Origin: a virus
Direction: 5' to 3' (one strand)
Virus record (IMG/VR): IMGVR_UViG_3300044511_000182
Span: 1-47,792 of that record
DNA length: 47,792 bases
Below the pieces are notes generated by a model that searched no databases, had not been told where the DNA came from, and saw nothing but the letters and a program-made list of their open reading frames with translations. Below are positions 6,722 through 14,249 of the stretch, piece after piece. The position numbers were made by a program, and so were the translations under genes. Numbering within the stretch: position 1 is the stretch's first letter; the number at the start of each line of letters is the position of its first letter.

Positions 6722-7452
6722 CACTTGACCAAGTGGCGTCGGGCCTTCTTCGCGGGTCTACGTCGCGCCTTCTTGACGGTCTTTGCGTTCTTTGCGAGCT
6801 CTTGGGTCGCTTCCATGACCCAAGTTTCGAGCTGCTTACTGAGTAGTTCGATGTATTCGCCGAATTCATCGAACTCGTCGGAGTCGAACTCATCGGTTCC
6901 ATCTTCTGGCGCGCTGGGAACCGTGAAGAGCACCTTGCCATCGTGAATGAACTCGTTGTCTTGTAGTTCACCGTATCTGTCCATCACAATCTTGCCACCG
7001 CGCGCGGCCATCACTCCAGCGAACCCCATGCCGGGTTCGTCGTAGGTGATGACGAACGAGAGTGTCGGATACTTGCGCGACAGCGCGGCGATGAGATTGT
7101 TCCCGAACGGCCCCCAGGCAGTTGCGTAGCTGTATTCGCCAACTTCATCGCGTTTGAGCCCATCGGCATCCCACTTGGTGCCCCAGTTCTTGACGCACCA
7201 GTCGTACCAGTCGGTGGCACCGTACTTCTTCATGTTCTTCTTCTGGCGCGCGTCAAGTAACACTTGTTCGGGTCTGATGTTGCCGTTCTCGTCCTTGCCG
7301 TAGCCGCCGGCCATCGTATTGCGCAGTTCGACTGGGCACGGCATCACCATCTCGGCAATCTTCTTGTCTGCTGAACCAATGTCGCCATGAAGCTTGTCAA
7401 GTTCTTCTGATGGTCCGAAGACCTGCATGTGATTTGAGCACCAGTTAGGCAT
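6721..7452 (-). CDS. YubB/DUF1281-like ferredoxin-fold protein
   Basis: 243 aa. Begins MPNWCSNHMQVFGP, the hallmark start of the YubB ferredoxin-like domain found on plasmids and phages, followed by aromatic-rich blocks typical of the family (YDWCVKNWGTKWDA, AWGPFGNNLIAALSRKYPTLSF, YDEPGMGFAG). The C-terminus is an acidic stretch, a helix and a very basic tail (KKARRRPAKKARR). AGGAGG lies 4 nt before the chosen ATG. Molecular role unknown. Confidence 0.8.
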   Translation of the reverse strand: MPNWCSNHMQVFGPSEELDKLHGDIGSADKKIAEMVMPCPVELRNTMAGGYGKDENGNIRPEQVLLDARQKKNMKKYGATDWYDWCVKNWGTKWDADGLKRDEVGEYSYATAWGPFGNNLIAALSRKYPTLSFVITYDEPGMGFAGVMAARGGKIVMDRYGELQDNEFIHDGKVLFTVPSAPEDGTDEFDSDEFDEFGEYIELLSKQLETWVMEATQELAKNAKTVKKARRRPAKKARRHLVK

Positions 7453-7480
7453 CATTCCTCCTGTAGTAGTTTCAGTACCG

Positions 7481-7573
7481 TCACGGCCACTTGTTTGGGT
7501 CGCGCGACGAGACATAGGTTTGTGCCACGCGAGCAATCAAGAGGATTACTAAGATTCGGAATATCAAGTTCAC
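7481..7573 (-). CDS. 30-aa single-span membrane peptide
   Basis: GTG 7573 follows AAGGAGG by 8 nt, one of the best ribosome-binding sites in the window. The peptide has one hydrophobic segment (FRILVILLIARVA) and a polar end (SSRDPNKWP). It is the first gene after the promoter at 7607-7628 and precedes the YubB-like gene by 28 nt. Confidence 0.6.
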   Translation of the reverse strand: MNLIFRILVILLIARVAQTYVSSRDPNKWP

Positions 7574-7606
7574 TGAATAATCCTCCTTTGCTATTAGACG
7601 ATGGAG

Positions 7607-7628
7607 ATGTTAGCAGGTGTCGCCGCCA
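7607..7628 (-). promoter_or_regulatory. Phage promoter, feeds membrane peptide and YubB-like gene
   Basis: TGGCGGCGAC-ACCTGC-TAACAT; one mismatch in the upstream element. Confidence 0.75.
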
Positions 7629-7741
7629 GAGGGGTCCAAGCGACGACACCCGCCTATCTCGCGGGGTCAGTTCCCGTGTGGATCGGTTCCCCCGGAGCCG
7701 AGGGGTTGCCCCCGTCGGTCCCAGGGGGAACCGACGGGGAC

Positions 7742-7763
7742 ACCTTAGCGGGGGTCGCCGCTA
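7742..7763 (-). promoter_or_regulatory. Phage promoter overlapping ParB-like gene stop
   Basis: TAGCGGCGAC-CCCCGC-TAAGGT; its first TAG is the stop codon of the ParB-like gene. Second promoter in series ahead of the 7573 gene; a G/C-rich stretch of about 110 nt lies between them. Confidence 0.75.
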
Positions 7764-8690
7764 GACGACCTCCTCCGCGATCTCGTCCGTGACGCTCTCT
7801 CGGTTCTTGGCCATGTCGTTGGCCTCGCTGGGTGTGTAGAACTTCGGGAAGTCCATGTCTCGCATGTAGCGACGGTGCTTACGCACCCGCACGCCAGCGA
7901 CCCATGAGTTGAATGCCACGATGTAGTTGCCGAGGTGCTCCACCCCACGGTTGCGCTTCTGCTCGCGCTCGCGGATGAGGTGGTTTCGCAACGCAAGGAT
8001 GGGCGAGTTGCCGTTGAGGCCTTCACCCGACGCAAGCTTGTTGACGAACTCCTCGACCACAGATCGCTCGTATCCGAAGTTGACTGCCAGCACCGCCAGT
8101 GCGGTCAGCGCGGTCACGTTGCCGATCTTGCCCGTCTCGTACACCGGGCGAGCAAGACGAAGAGCCCAGTCAATGAGATCTTGGTTCTGCTTGCAGTGGT
8201 TCAGAATGTCCTGACGGGTGATCAGTTCACTCATCACTTCCGAGTTGAACGGGTTGAGACCAGCTTCCAGCACCTGGATGATGCGGGAAGCGGCGGCGAT
8301 TTGCGTTGTGTTGGCCATCTGGATGCGGTCCAAGACATCCTTCGGCTGACGCTTCAACCCGCTGTCAATGACGCTGAACGCTTGCTTCGGCAAGCCGGTG
8401 ACGACGAGCTGGTTTCGCAACGTCATCTTGGCCTCAATGCACCCAGCGAGACGGTGCTGACCGTCAATGAGCGTGCCATCCGTGTCGAACTTGATGGTCT
8501 CGCCGCTGGCGAGCCACTGCTTCTTGTTGAGCTGTTCGACGATCCCGACGATGCGCTTCTGTCGCATTGGGCGGTTGTTCACATTGTAGGTGAGCATTTC
8601 TTTTGCCATCGTTGGCGTGATGTCCACGAATGTGGCTACAGGTTGCTTCGTGACTCGCTCGAATGGCAGGTCAGTCTTGGTGGTAGTCAT
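7761..8690 (-). CDS. ParB-like nuclease-fold protein
   Basis: 309 aa. Residues about 45-100 hold KRIVGIVEQLNKKQWLASGE, then GTLIDGQHRLAG, the signature of the ParB/sulfiredoxin superfamily as found in phage proteins; the His-Arg of DGQHR is the catalytic/nucleotide-binding centre in relatives. The remaining 200 residues are helical. AAGGAG lies 9 nt before ATG 8690. Members serve as DNA-binding or nucleotide-dependent proteins; here it could act in DNA modification or partition. Upstream lies a TGACGGTGG motif and a T9 tract. Confidence 0.8.
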   Translation of the reverse strand: MTTTKTDLPFERVTKQPVATFVDITPTMAKEMLTYNVNNRPMRQKRIVGIVEQLNKKQWLASGETIKFDTDGTLIDGQHRLAGCIEAKMTLRNQLVVTGLPKQAFSVIDSGLKRQPKDVLDRIQMANTTQIAAASRIIQVLEAGLNPFNSEVMSELITRQDILNHCKQNQDLIDWALRLARPVYETGKIGNVTALTALAVLAVNFGYERSVVEEFVNKLASGEGLNGNSPILALRNHLIREREQKRNRGVEHLGNYIVAFNSWVAGVRVRKHRRYMRDMDFPKFYTPSEANDMAKNRESVTDEIAEEVV

Positions 8691-8762
8691 GCTTTCTTTC
8701 TCCTTGCCCCGTAGGGCGGTTAGTGCTGGCGATGATGGTAGCGACATTTGTTTCGCTTTCCA

Positions 8763-8771
8763 CCACCGTCA
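8763..8771 (-). promoter_or_regulatory. TGACGGTGG site j
   Basis: Intergenic, 75 nt upstream of the ParB-like start. Confidence 0.5.
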
Positions 8772-8824
8772 AGGTTATTTTTTTTTCCCAAGCCCAGTAT
8801 GGGTTTGGTTCGCTTTGGTGTGGG

Positions 8825-9286
8825 TTAGTACCAGCAGTTCAGACCCCCGCAGTTCTCGGCGGCCCACCTCAAGTACCACGATGCGTACCGCAGGTCAATG
8901 AGGATGTCATCGTCGTTACTGTCGGTCAACATCTGCTTACCCTCGGTGACCGCATCGATCTCGTCGGCCAGTTTGACGCACGAGGCTGGCGACTTGTAGG
9001 TGCCATCGCTCGAGTCGCCGTAGAACCCTTCGCCCCCATCCGAGCTGATGCCTGTCTCTTCCAGCAGGTGGTTGCCCCACTTACCTCGATACCAGCAGTC
9101 GGTGCCGAACATCCCCACGGCGCGACCGCCCGGCGGCAGCCCAGATGCCTCGTAGTCGTTCTTCCACGGGCAACCTCCGGCTTCCGCTGTCGCAACGCAG
9201 TCGATGCGCTCGTCATCGTCTCCCACGACGACTGCCGTGCCGCGTGATCGGCAGGGATACAGGTGGGGGTAGTTGTCCAACCCCAT
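8825..9286 (-). CDS. MGLDNY-type phage protein, unknown
   Basis: 153 aa, begins MGLDNYPHLYPC, related in style to the many phage proteins that begin MGLD(M/Q)YL. Contains aromatic-rich and Cys segments (TAEAGGCPWKND, FGTDCWYRGKWG) and ends LRWAAENCGGLNCWY. The start overlaps the KTSC gene stop (TAATG), so both come from the promoter at 9565-9586. No function known. Confidence 0.75.
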   Translation of the reverse strand: MGLDNYPHLYPCRSRGTAVVVGDDDERIDCVATAEAGGCPWKNDYEASGLPPGGRAVGMFGTDCWYRGKWGNHLLEETGISSDGGEGFYGDSSDGTYKSPASCVKLADEIDAVTEGKQMLTDSNDDDILIDLRYASWYLRWAAENCGGLNCWY

Positions 9287-9531
9287 TACGCGACCTTCAC
9301 GAACTCGTGGGTCGGGCGCACGATCTTGGCGATGGCGGAACCGAGTGACGGCGATGCCAGCACCTGACGCATCGTTGCGATGGTGACGGCGCGGTAGACG
9401 TAGGTGCCAGACGACGAGAACGTCACGGTGAGCGTCCCCTCGGCGGTTGCGTCGTCCAGACGCGCTCGCGGAGCTTCGTAGTGGAGCGAAGTGATGGCCG
9501 CGCTGTTGGTGTCGGTGATGTTGATGTTCAC
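9286..9531 (-). CDS. KTSC-domain-like protein
   Basis: 81 aa. GTG 9531 follows GGGAG. The pattern SLHYEAPRARL...LTVTFSSSGTYVYRAV...RQVLASPSLGSAIAKIVRP matches the KTSC domain (S-Y-D-x...L-x-V-x-F...G-x-x-Y-x-Y..V....SxGxxxxxxIR), a small domain thought to bind RNA or lysyl-tRNA-synthetase-like partners. First gene of a two-gene leftward operon. Confidence 0.65.
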   Translation of the reverse strand: MNINITDTNSAAITSLHYEAPRARLDDATAEGTLTVTFSSSGTYVYRAVTIATMRQVLASPSLGSAIAKIVRPTHEFVKVA

Positions 9532-9564
9532 GGTATCTCCCGTTCGTTGCGGATAGTGATGGCA

Positions 9565-9586
9565 ACCATAGCACCCGTCGCCGCTA
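9565..9586 (-). promoter_or_regulatory. Phage promoter, feeds KTSC operon
   Basis: TAGCGGCGAC-GGGTGC-TATGGT; divergent to 9621, with LexA-like box 2 between. Confidence 0.8.
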
Positions 9587-9594
9587 GCGTCAAC

Positions 9595-9608
9595 CGAACG
9601 TGTGTTCG
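9595..9608. promoter_or_regulatory. LexA-like box 2
   Basis: CGAAC-GTGT-GTTCG, between the divergent promoters 9565-9586 and 9621-9642. Confidence 0.65.
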
Positions 9609-9620
9609 CCCTAATCTGCC

Positions 9621-9642
9621 TAGCGGCGACCCCTGCTAAGAT
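9621..9642 (+). promoter_or_regulatory. Phage promoter, feeds 9682 gene
   Basis: TAGCGGCGAC-CCCTGC-TAAGAT. Confidence 0.82.
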
Positions 9643-9681
9643 GCTGGCAACTATCCACAACGAACGAAGGGGACAACACCC

Positions 9682-10125
9682 GTGGACGAGAGCCAGATAA
9701 CCGAAGTCGAGAACCGCGTGATGCAGAGCATCACCGCCGACTTCCCTAATGTCGAGGCGTGGTGGTTGGACAAGGCCACCTTGTGGCGCATCTCGCCCGA
9801 CCTGACCGTGCGTATGCTCGCCGCTCGCGGTGATGTGTACGAACTGATGCTGATGACCCCGAAGGGACACACGCAGGGCGACACCTACGCCCTGATGACG
9901 ACGGGGTGGGCGGCACCCGCGGACACCGCGAGCGAGACGGCCCCGAGTCGGCACCCCGAACGCAGGCGCGTGCGCCTGCTGGTGGTCGCAGAACTTGGGG
10001 GCATCGCCAGCCTGTTGCGCTTTGAGGACAAGCCCGACAACTTTGAGTACGACGACGGTACATCGGCTAGGGGTGCGCTTGCGGACGCGCTTGCGGATTT
10101 CTACGAGCGCGTCGCGGGTGCCTAG
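9682..10125 (+). CDS. Hypothetical 147-aa protein
   Basis: GTG 9682 follows GAAGGGG. Mixed alpha/beta sequence: helix ITEVENRVMQSITADFP, strands RMLAARGDVYELMLMTPKG and RRVRLLVVAELGGIASLLRF, then a C-terminal helix ARGALADALADFYERVAGA. The stop codon TAG forms the start of the next promoter. No family recognised. Confidence 0.75.
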   Translation: MDESQITEVENRVMQSITADFPNVEAWWLDKATLWRISPDLTVRMLAARGDVYELMLMTPKGHTQGDTYALMTTGWAAPADTASETAPSRHPERRRVRLLVVAELGGIASLLRFEDKPDNFEYDDGTSARGALADALADFYERVAGA

Positions 10126-10144
10126 CGGCGACGGCTCGTACACT
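10123..10144 (+). promoter_or_regulatory. Phage promoter overlapping a stop codon
   Basis: TAGCGGCGAC-GGCTCG-TACACT; feeds 10163 and 10354. Confidence 0.75.
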
Positions 10145-10162
10145 TACGGCTGGGAGGAACCT

Positions 10163-10357
10163 ATGGACGGCTATCACGAGTGGGCGTTGGATGCCTGCGA
10201 ACCTGAGGAGATGGACGGGGTCGCGTTGGATCTCGTCGTGGAGACGATAGAGAAGTATCAGGGCGACGACCAGTCAACAGACGGCGACTTGCTCGCGGTG
10301 CTGTTGGACCTGTTGCGCGAGTGGGCACGCATTTCAGACACAAGAGGCGTGTCGTGA
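10163..10357 (+). CDS. Hypothetical 64-aa acidic protein
   Basis: GGGAGGAACCT precedes the ATG. Starts MDGYHEWALDACEPEEMDG; remainder is helical and acidic (VALDLVVETIEKYQGDD, LLAVLLDLLREWARI). Its TGA overlaps the GTG of the next gene. Confidence 0.7.
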   Translation: MDGYHEWALDACEPEEMDGVALDLVVETIEKYQGDDQSTDGDLLAVLLDLLREWARISDTRGVS

Positions 10358-10590
10358 GGGATCACCTAATCCATTACTTCGTCGTCGCTGGGTACATTGA
10401 CGCCGGCGGCCGAGTGCGCCTAGGGGATGACCCCGATGTGGCCGATTCCGTACTTGACGGCACGATCTGGGATGAGAATGCCCTGGAATGGCGCGTCGCC
10501 GTCAGTAGCGAGGACAAGACGCACGACGACCTGATTCTGGTCGAACTGCGCCGTCGCCTGTTGGCCGGCGAGACGGCGGATGCCGTCTAG
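10354..10590 (+). CDS. Hypothetical 78-aa protein
   Basis: GTG overlaps the previous stop (GTGA). Begins with RDHLIHYFVVAGYIDAGGRVRLGDDPDVADSVLDG and continues NALEWRVAVSS; looks like a small alpha/beta domain. TAG stop lies in the next promoter. An in-frame upstream ATG exists but would overlap the previous gene by more. Confidence 0.65.
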   Translation: MRDHLIHYFVVAGYIDAGGRVRLGDDPDVADSVLDGTIWDENALEWRVAVSSEDKTHDDLILVELRRRLLAGETADAV

Positions 10591-10609
10591 CGGCGACCGT
10601 CGCTAGACT
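10588..10609 (+). promoter_or_regulatory. Phage promoter, feeds 10621 gene
   Basis: TAGCGGCGAC-CGTCGC-TAGACT; ATG 12 nt after the box, nearly leaderless. Confidence 0.8.
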
Positions 10610-10620
10610 TGCTGCCCATC

Positions 10621-10959
10621 ATGTCCAATGAACCAGTAGACGAGGAAGTCGTCGCGCGCCTGAGGAACTATGAGGAGGCCGTCGCGCGCTCAAGGGACTA
10701 TGACGAGCTGAAGGAAGCGGTGGAGTGGTGTCAGGCGGGAGACGACGACGACGCTTCCGAGAGCCTGAATGGGGATCCGTGCAAGATGTCGTTGCTCGTG
10801 CAACTGACCGCACTCGAGATGGACGGCACGCCGGACGAGGCCGCGGAGGTCATCGCATCACTCATACAAGATGCTCTGTCTCAGCACGACGATGTAGTCA
10901 TCAAGGCGATGGCACGGAGGGTGAGACGGCGGATGTTGCCTAGCGGCGACCCCTGCTAG
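10621..10959 (+). CDS. Hypothetical 112-aa acidic protein
   Basis: MSNEPVDEEVVARLRNYEEA start; helical repeats of the type NYEEAVARS/RDYDELKEAVEW, an acidic run GDDDDASES, then EVIASLIQDALSQHDDVVIKAMARRVRRR. Its last codons run into the next promoter (GGCGACCCCTGCTAG). No family. Confidence 0.6.
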   Translation: MSNEPVDEEVVARLRNYEEAVARSRDYDELKEAVEWCQAGDDDDASESLNGDPCKMSLLVQLTALEMDGTPDEAAEVIASLIQDALSQHDDVVIKAMARRVRRRMLPSGDPC

Positions 10960-10962
10960 TAT
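10941..10962 (+). promoter_or_regulatory. Phage promoter, feeds 10998 gene
   Basis: TAGCGGCGAC-CCCTGC-TAGTAT. Confidence 0.82.
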
Positions 10963-10997
10963 TAGAACGCTTACTACCTACTAGAGAGGACAACACA

Positions 10998-11501
10998 ATG
11001 GGAATGGATGTGTACGGCAAGTCTGGCAACTACTTCCGCAATAATGTGTGGTATTGGCACCCGCTCTGGGACTACTGCCTGAACATCGCCCCCAAGATTG
11101 CGGGTAAGGTCGAGTCGGGTCACTACAACGATGGTGACGGTCTTGGTGCCAAGGACGCCCGTGCGCTCGCGCGTGTCCTGAAGAAGTCGTTGGAGTCTGG
11201 GCAGACCGCCGAGTACGAGCGTATCTACAACGAGCACCGCGCCTCGTTGCCCCGCGAAGAGTGCGAACTGTGCGACGGCACGGGTATCCGCACCGACGCA
11301 GTCGGGCGCGATGCTGGTATGCCCGAGCAGGAGTTGGACGACGCGACCGCCATCGTGGTTGGTCGCGCGTTCGGCTGGTGTAATGGGTGTAATGGCGAGG
11401 GAATGAAGGACTCGTTCGATGCCCACTACTACTTCACGGTGGAGAATGTGCGCGAGTTCGCGGAGTTCCTTTCCGAGTGCGACGGGTTTGAGATTTGCTA
11501 A
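10998..11501 (+). CDS. MGMDVYGK-type zinc-ribbon protein
   Basis: 167 aa. Starts MGMDVYGKSGNYFRNNVWYWHPLWDYC, a conserved opening of a bacterial/phage family of unknown function. The middle contains two CxxCxG(x)G knuckles, CELCDGTG (about residue 92) and CNGCNGEG (about 131), the DnaJ-type zinc-binding pattern. C-terminal segment VREFAEFLSECDGFEIC. AGAGAGGACAACACA precedes the ATG. Confidence 0.8.
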   Translation: MGMDVYGKSGNYFRNNVWYWHPLWDYCLNIAPKIAGKVESGHYNDGDGLGAKDARALARVLKKSLESGQTAEYERIYNEHRASLPREECELCDGTGIRTDAVGRDAGMPEQELDDATAIVVGRAFGWCNGCNGEGMKDSFDAHYYFTVENVREFAEFLSECDGFEIC

Positions 11502-11519
11502 GTCGCGCGTGATGGTAGC

Positions 11520-11849
11520 ATGGGTTTCGTGTCACGCGTCAAGAATGTTCGTCGGGCAACCGTCGAACTCTCTTACGACGAGATGGAGGTTGCGCTCATC
11601 GCGCTGACGCTCCGGCTGGACGAGCTCCTGTCCATCAAGCCACACGACCGCGACGACCTGTCCAACTTTGAGCTGGATCACATTGGGGAACTTCAGAACA
11701 CGCTCAACTTTGCGCAGCACACGATGGAGGGTCAGATGGTGGACGAGTTGGAACAGGATCTGAATGCGTTACGTGTCCTTGACAGTTCGTCGGTTCAGCA
11801 ACGCCGAATCGGCATCTTGCGTCGCATCGGATCTTGGATCCGGCTGTAA
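11520..11849 (+). CDS. Hypothetical helical 109-aa protein
   Basis: Mostly alpha-helical (SYDEMEVALIALTLRLDELL, FELDHIGELQNTLNFAQHTM, DELEQDLNALRVL) with a basic C-terminus (RRIGILRRIGSWIRL) that could be amphipathic. Starts 18 nt after the previous stop, so probably co-transcribed; no clear ribosome-binding site. Confidence 0.6.
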   Translation: MGFVSRVKNVRRATVELSYDEMEVALIALTLRLDELLSIKPHDRDDLSNFELDHIGELQNTLNFAQHTMEGQMVDELEQDLNALRVLDSSSVQQRRIGILRRIGSWIRL

Positions 11850-11884
11850 GGGTTGACGAACGATTCAGTACGTGTGGCTTTCCA

Positions 11885-11893
11885 CCACCGTCA
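11885..11893 (-). promoter_or_regulatory. TGACGGTGG site k
   Basis: Intergenic after the 41-aa leftward ORF. Confidence 0.5.
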
Positions 11894-11906
11894 ATAGTTT
11901 ATTCGC

Positions 11907-12032
11907 CTAGGGGCGGCGACACCCGGCTCGTTGAGCGAGGTTCTGTGACCAGGCGAAGCCGGCAACATCTTGGTCTTCGGGAATGAGGAAGCTGATGGTG
12001 GCCGGTTTCTTGGTGGTGGAAGAGAGATGCAT
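11907..12032 (-). CDS. Possible 41-aa protein
   Basis: ATG 12032 follows the stop of the MGLDQY gene by 6 nt. Begins MHLSSTTKKPATISF and continues LIPEDQDVAGFAWSQNLAQRAGCRRP. The stop is followed by a CTAGG...GGCGAC-like remnant of the promoter motif. No family recognised. Confidence 0.4.
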   Translation of the reverse strand: MHLSSTTKKPATISFLIPEDQDVAGFAWSQNLAQRAGCRRP

Positions 12033-12038
12033 CAGCAA

Positions 12039-12506
12039 TCACCAAGACGATGAGTAGCAGAAGTCCCAACTGTCATCCAACTCCAAGACGTTCTCTAGTT
12101 GCGTAGCGGTATCTGCTATGTCCGCGAAGTACATCTCGTCGTACTCAGTAGACCCGAAGAAGAAGCCGTCTTGGGTGGGCAATAACTCATCTGCCTTGGT
12201 GCGGTCTGCCAACACCGCCTTGCAAGTTTCCAGCAGTTTCTGCAGTTGCTCACGGCTGACATACGATTGGCGACAATCGTCATGACCGTCTTGGCAAGTG
12301 TCAACGAACCACCGATGGATAGCGTTCGCCTTGCGCCAATAGGCAACTTCCATCTCAACTGAGATGGACTTCACCTGACCGCCCTGATGTTTGGCATCCT
12401 TGCCGATTGCTCGCTTCAACTTTCCGTGGAGAGCCTTGCGCTCAACACCCAAGAAGTCGTGCGGCGATGTGTATTTCTTTGCATAGAGATACTGGTCAAG
12501 TCCCAT
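12039..12506 (-). CDS. MGLD(Q/M)YL-type phage protein
   Basis: 155 aa, begins MGLDQYLYAKKYTSP, followed by SISVEMEVAYWRKANAIHRWFVDTCQDG and SREQLQKLLETCKAVL, and ends DDSWDFCYSSSW. This is a widespread phage and bacterial family with conserved Y-W-R-K-x-N-x-I-H-x-W(F) block; the biochemical role is unknown. Fed by the promoter 12560-12581. Confidence 0.85.
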   Translation of the reverse strand: MGLDQYLYAKKYTSPHDFLGVERKALHGKLKRAIGKDAKHQGGQVKSISVEMEVAYWRKANAIHRWFVDTCQDGHDDCRQSYVSREQLQKLLETCKAVLADRTKADELLPTQDGFFFGSTEYDEMYFADIADTATQLENVLELDDSWDFCYSSSW

Positions 12507-12559
12507 TAGATAATCTCCCTGTCAACGTTGGTGGTTTCGGTAGTTATATGGTGACGATG

Positions 12560-12581
12560 ACTCTAGCACCCGTCGCCGCTC
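12560..12581 (-). promoter_or_regulatory. Phage promoter, feeds MGLDQY gene
   Basis: GAGCGGCGAC-GGGTGC-TAGAGT; divergent, upstream elements only 11 nt from that of 12593. Confidence 0.78.
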
Positions 12582-12592
12582 GCGATGATGGG

Positions 12593-12614
12593 TAGCGGCG
12601 ACCCTTACTAAGAT
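12593..12614 (+). promoter_or_regulatory. Phage promoter, feeds 12645 gene
   Basis: TAGCGGCGAC-CCTTAC-TAAGAT. Confidence 0.8.
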
Positions 12615-12644
12615 GTTGCCAACTACCCACAGACAGGGGGATCC

Positions 12645-12836
12645 ATGGTGCAGGTTCGAATGACGACCGATACGGGCGAGTCCCGGGTGATGCCCGTATC
12701 GTCGGAGTCGGAGGGCGAGTGGGCCGCGGTGGCGTGTTTGGGCATCGAGACCCAGCTCGGGGTAATCATCGCGGCGACCGTGGAACGGTCGGAAGATGAC
12801 GGCTGGCGCGAGGTAGCGAGCTACTTCGAGTGGTGA
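12645..12836 (+). CDS. Hypothetical 63-aa protein
   Basis: GGGGGATCC precedes the ATG. Beta-rich: QVRMTTDTGESRVMPV, WAAVACLGIETQLGVIIAATVERS, ending EVASYFEW. No family. Confidence 0.65.
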   Translation: MVQVRMTTDTGESRVMPVSSESEGEWAAVACLGIETQLGVIIAATVERSEDDGWREVASYFEW

Positions 12837-12841
12837 TTCGG

Positions 12842-12863
12842 TAGCGGCGACTGTTGATAGACT
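12842..12863 (+). promoter_or_regulatory. Phage promoter, feeds 12890 and 13249
   Basis: TAGCGGCGAC-TGTTGA-TAGACT. Confidence 0.8.
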
Positions 12864-12889
12864 GCTGGCAACTACTCAGGGGAGGAACG

Positions 12890-13240
12890 ATGCGATACAC
12901 GGCAGAGTATGCGCCGATGATGTTCGGCGACTATTACGAGGGTTGGCAGGTGAGCGACCCGAGTCTCGCGGACGGTATCACCGTGTACGCCATGTGGGGC
13001 GACTTGACGGACGAGGACACTTCCGTCGTGTACGAGGGTGGGGCGTTGCGCGTCATCGTCCGCTACCAGCGCAAGAACGGGGGCGGGTGCGAGCGCGAGT
13101 TCTGGGGCGAGACGAACTTGTACGATGCCCGACGGTGGCTACATGACCTGTTCGGGCTCGCGGTGAACCTGCCTACGGTGAACGGCGCCGAGTTCTGTGT
13201 GCAACCGAGCGATGCCGAATGGGAAGCCGCCGAGCTCTAG
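12890..13240 (+). CDS. Hypothetical 116-aa protein
   Basis: GGGGAGGAACG precedes the ATG. Aromatic and acidic (MRYTAEYAPMMFGDYYEGWQV, ITVYAMWGDLTDED, YQRKNGGGCEREFWGETNLYDARRWLHDLFGL). Probably a compact beta-sheet domain. The next gene starts 8 nt after its stop behind an AGGAGG. Confidence 0.7.
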   Translation: MRYTAEYAPMMFGDYYEGWQVSDPSLADGITVYAMWGDLTDEDTSVVYEGGALRVIVRYQRKNGGGCEREFWGETNLYDARRWLHDLFGLAVNLPTVNGAEFCVQPSDAEWEAAEL

Positions 13241-13248
13241 GAGGGACG

Positions 13249-13425
13249 ATGAGCAAGGAGTGGACAGTATGGGTGGGAGGCAGCGAAGTCACTGATTTCT
13301 ACGTGACTGAGACCGAGGCTCGCACCATCGCCGAGATGTATCGCCGAATGGGGTACGACGATGTGTCGTTAGAGCACGTCCCCCGAGACGTGGTCGCGCG
13401 CGTGCGGGGTCACCAGACGCGCTAG
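13249..13425 (+). CDS. Hypothetical 58-aa protein
   Basis: AGGAGGGACG precedes the ATG. Reads MSKEWTVWVGGSEVTDFYV, then helix EARTIAEMYRRMGY, then strand DVSLEHV: a beta-alpha-beta arrangement. No family. Co-transcribed with 12890. Confidence 0.65.
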   Translation: MSKEWTVWVGGSEVTDFYVTETEARTIAEMYRRMGYDDVSLEHVPRDVVARVRGHQTR

Positions 13426-13559
13426 GATCGCTCAGAATCGTCCGTAAGCGACCGAGACGCCAAGGGGAGCCTAGGTCGGGATACGAGCTCGCTTGTGCGA
13501 TAGTGAAGTTCGCGCTCAAGCTTGTGTGTGGGCGACCTGAGCTCTCTGACCGCCCCACC

Positions 13560-13581
13560 TAGCGGCGACCCCTACTAGTAT
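13560..13581 (+). promoter_or_regulatory. Phage promoter, feeds 13616-14517 cluster
   Basis: TAGCGGCGAC-CCCTAC-TAGTAT. The 130 nt before it hold no gene I can support. Confidence 0.82.
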
Positions 13582-13615
13582 TGGCACCACTACCCACAAC
13601 ACAGGAGGACAACTA

Positions 13616-13969
13616 ATGGGACAAGAGTTCGCGTTGGTGAACTTCACGAAGCGCGAGTACGCGCACCCCCACGACATGGGGTTCGGCTACAAGTTGGGCG
13701 AGTTCGGTTCGTTCTGCGAGAGCGATGACTTCGCTGGCAGTCTGACCCATCTCGCGCGAGTGATGACCGCCGATGGTGGCCCGTGGCACGGCGACCGCGT
13801 CGCGTTCGTCGGTGACTATGGTGATGCGTTCGGCGTGGACGGCTCACATCTCATCGTCAGCGAGCCGTTCGCCGAGACGGACGAATGGGAGCGTTTGCCC
13901 GTGGACGAGTTGTGCGCGTGGCGAGACGAGCAACGCCCGCGGAGCAAGCGACGCGCGCGGAGCAAGTGA
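13616..13969 (+). CDS. Hypothetical 117-aa protein
   Basis: CAGGAGGACAACTA precedes the ATG. Starts MGQEFALVNFTKREYAHPHDMGFGYKLGEF; has GPWHGDRVAFVGDYGDAFG and DGSHLIVSEPF, and a basic tail (PRSKRRARSK). The KxEYxxPxxxGxGxKxxE opening resembles a small conserved bacterial/phage family of unknown function. Confidence 0.7.
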   Translation: MGQEFALVNFTKREYAHPHDMGFGYKLGEFGSFCESDDFAGSLTHLARVMTADGGPWHGDRVAFVGDYGDAFGVDGSHLIVSEPFAETDEWERLPVDELCAWRDEQRPRSKRRARSK

Positions 13970-13976
13970 CGCGCCC

Positions 13977-14249
13977 GTGACCATCTCTGGGACACAAGTG
14001 AACAGCGTCGGCGTATTCTGGGGTCGCGGTCACGGTTCTGGCACCCTAGCGCTCATCGGTGAAGGCGATGACGCCGTCGGGGCAATCTTCGCCGATGACG
14101 ACAAGGCACAGCCGTTCGCGTCTGCGCTCTACGAGACGCTCACCGACGGCGGTGGCGACTACAAGTCGTATTGGGTGGAGGTCTGCCCCGTCACATACGA
14201 CGAGAAGCTAGGTGAGTGGGTAAGGGTTGGTCTACGACGCGGTGAGTGA
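13977..14249 (+). CDS. Hypothetical 90-aa protein
   Basis: GTG 13977 lies 7 nt after the previous stop; GTG 13998 is possible. Contains VGVFWGRGHGSGTLALIGEGDDAVGAIFADDDKAQPFA and SYWVEVCPVTYDEKLGEWVRV, an alternating beta pattern. Overlaps the next start by 8 nt. No family. Confidence 0.6.
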   Translation: MTISGTQVNSVGVFWGRGHGSGTLALIGEGDDAVGAIFADDDKAQPFASALYETLTDGGGDYKSYWVEVCPVTYDEKLGEWVRVGLRRGE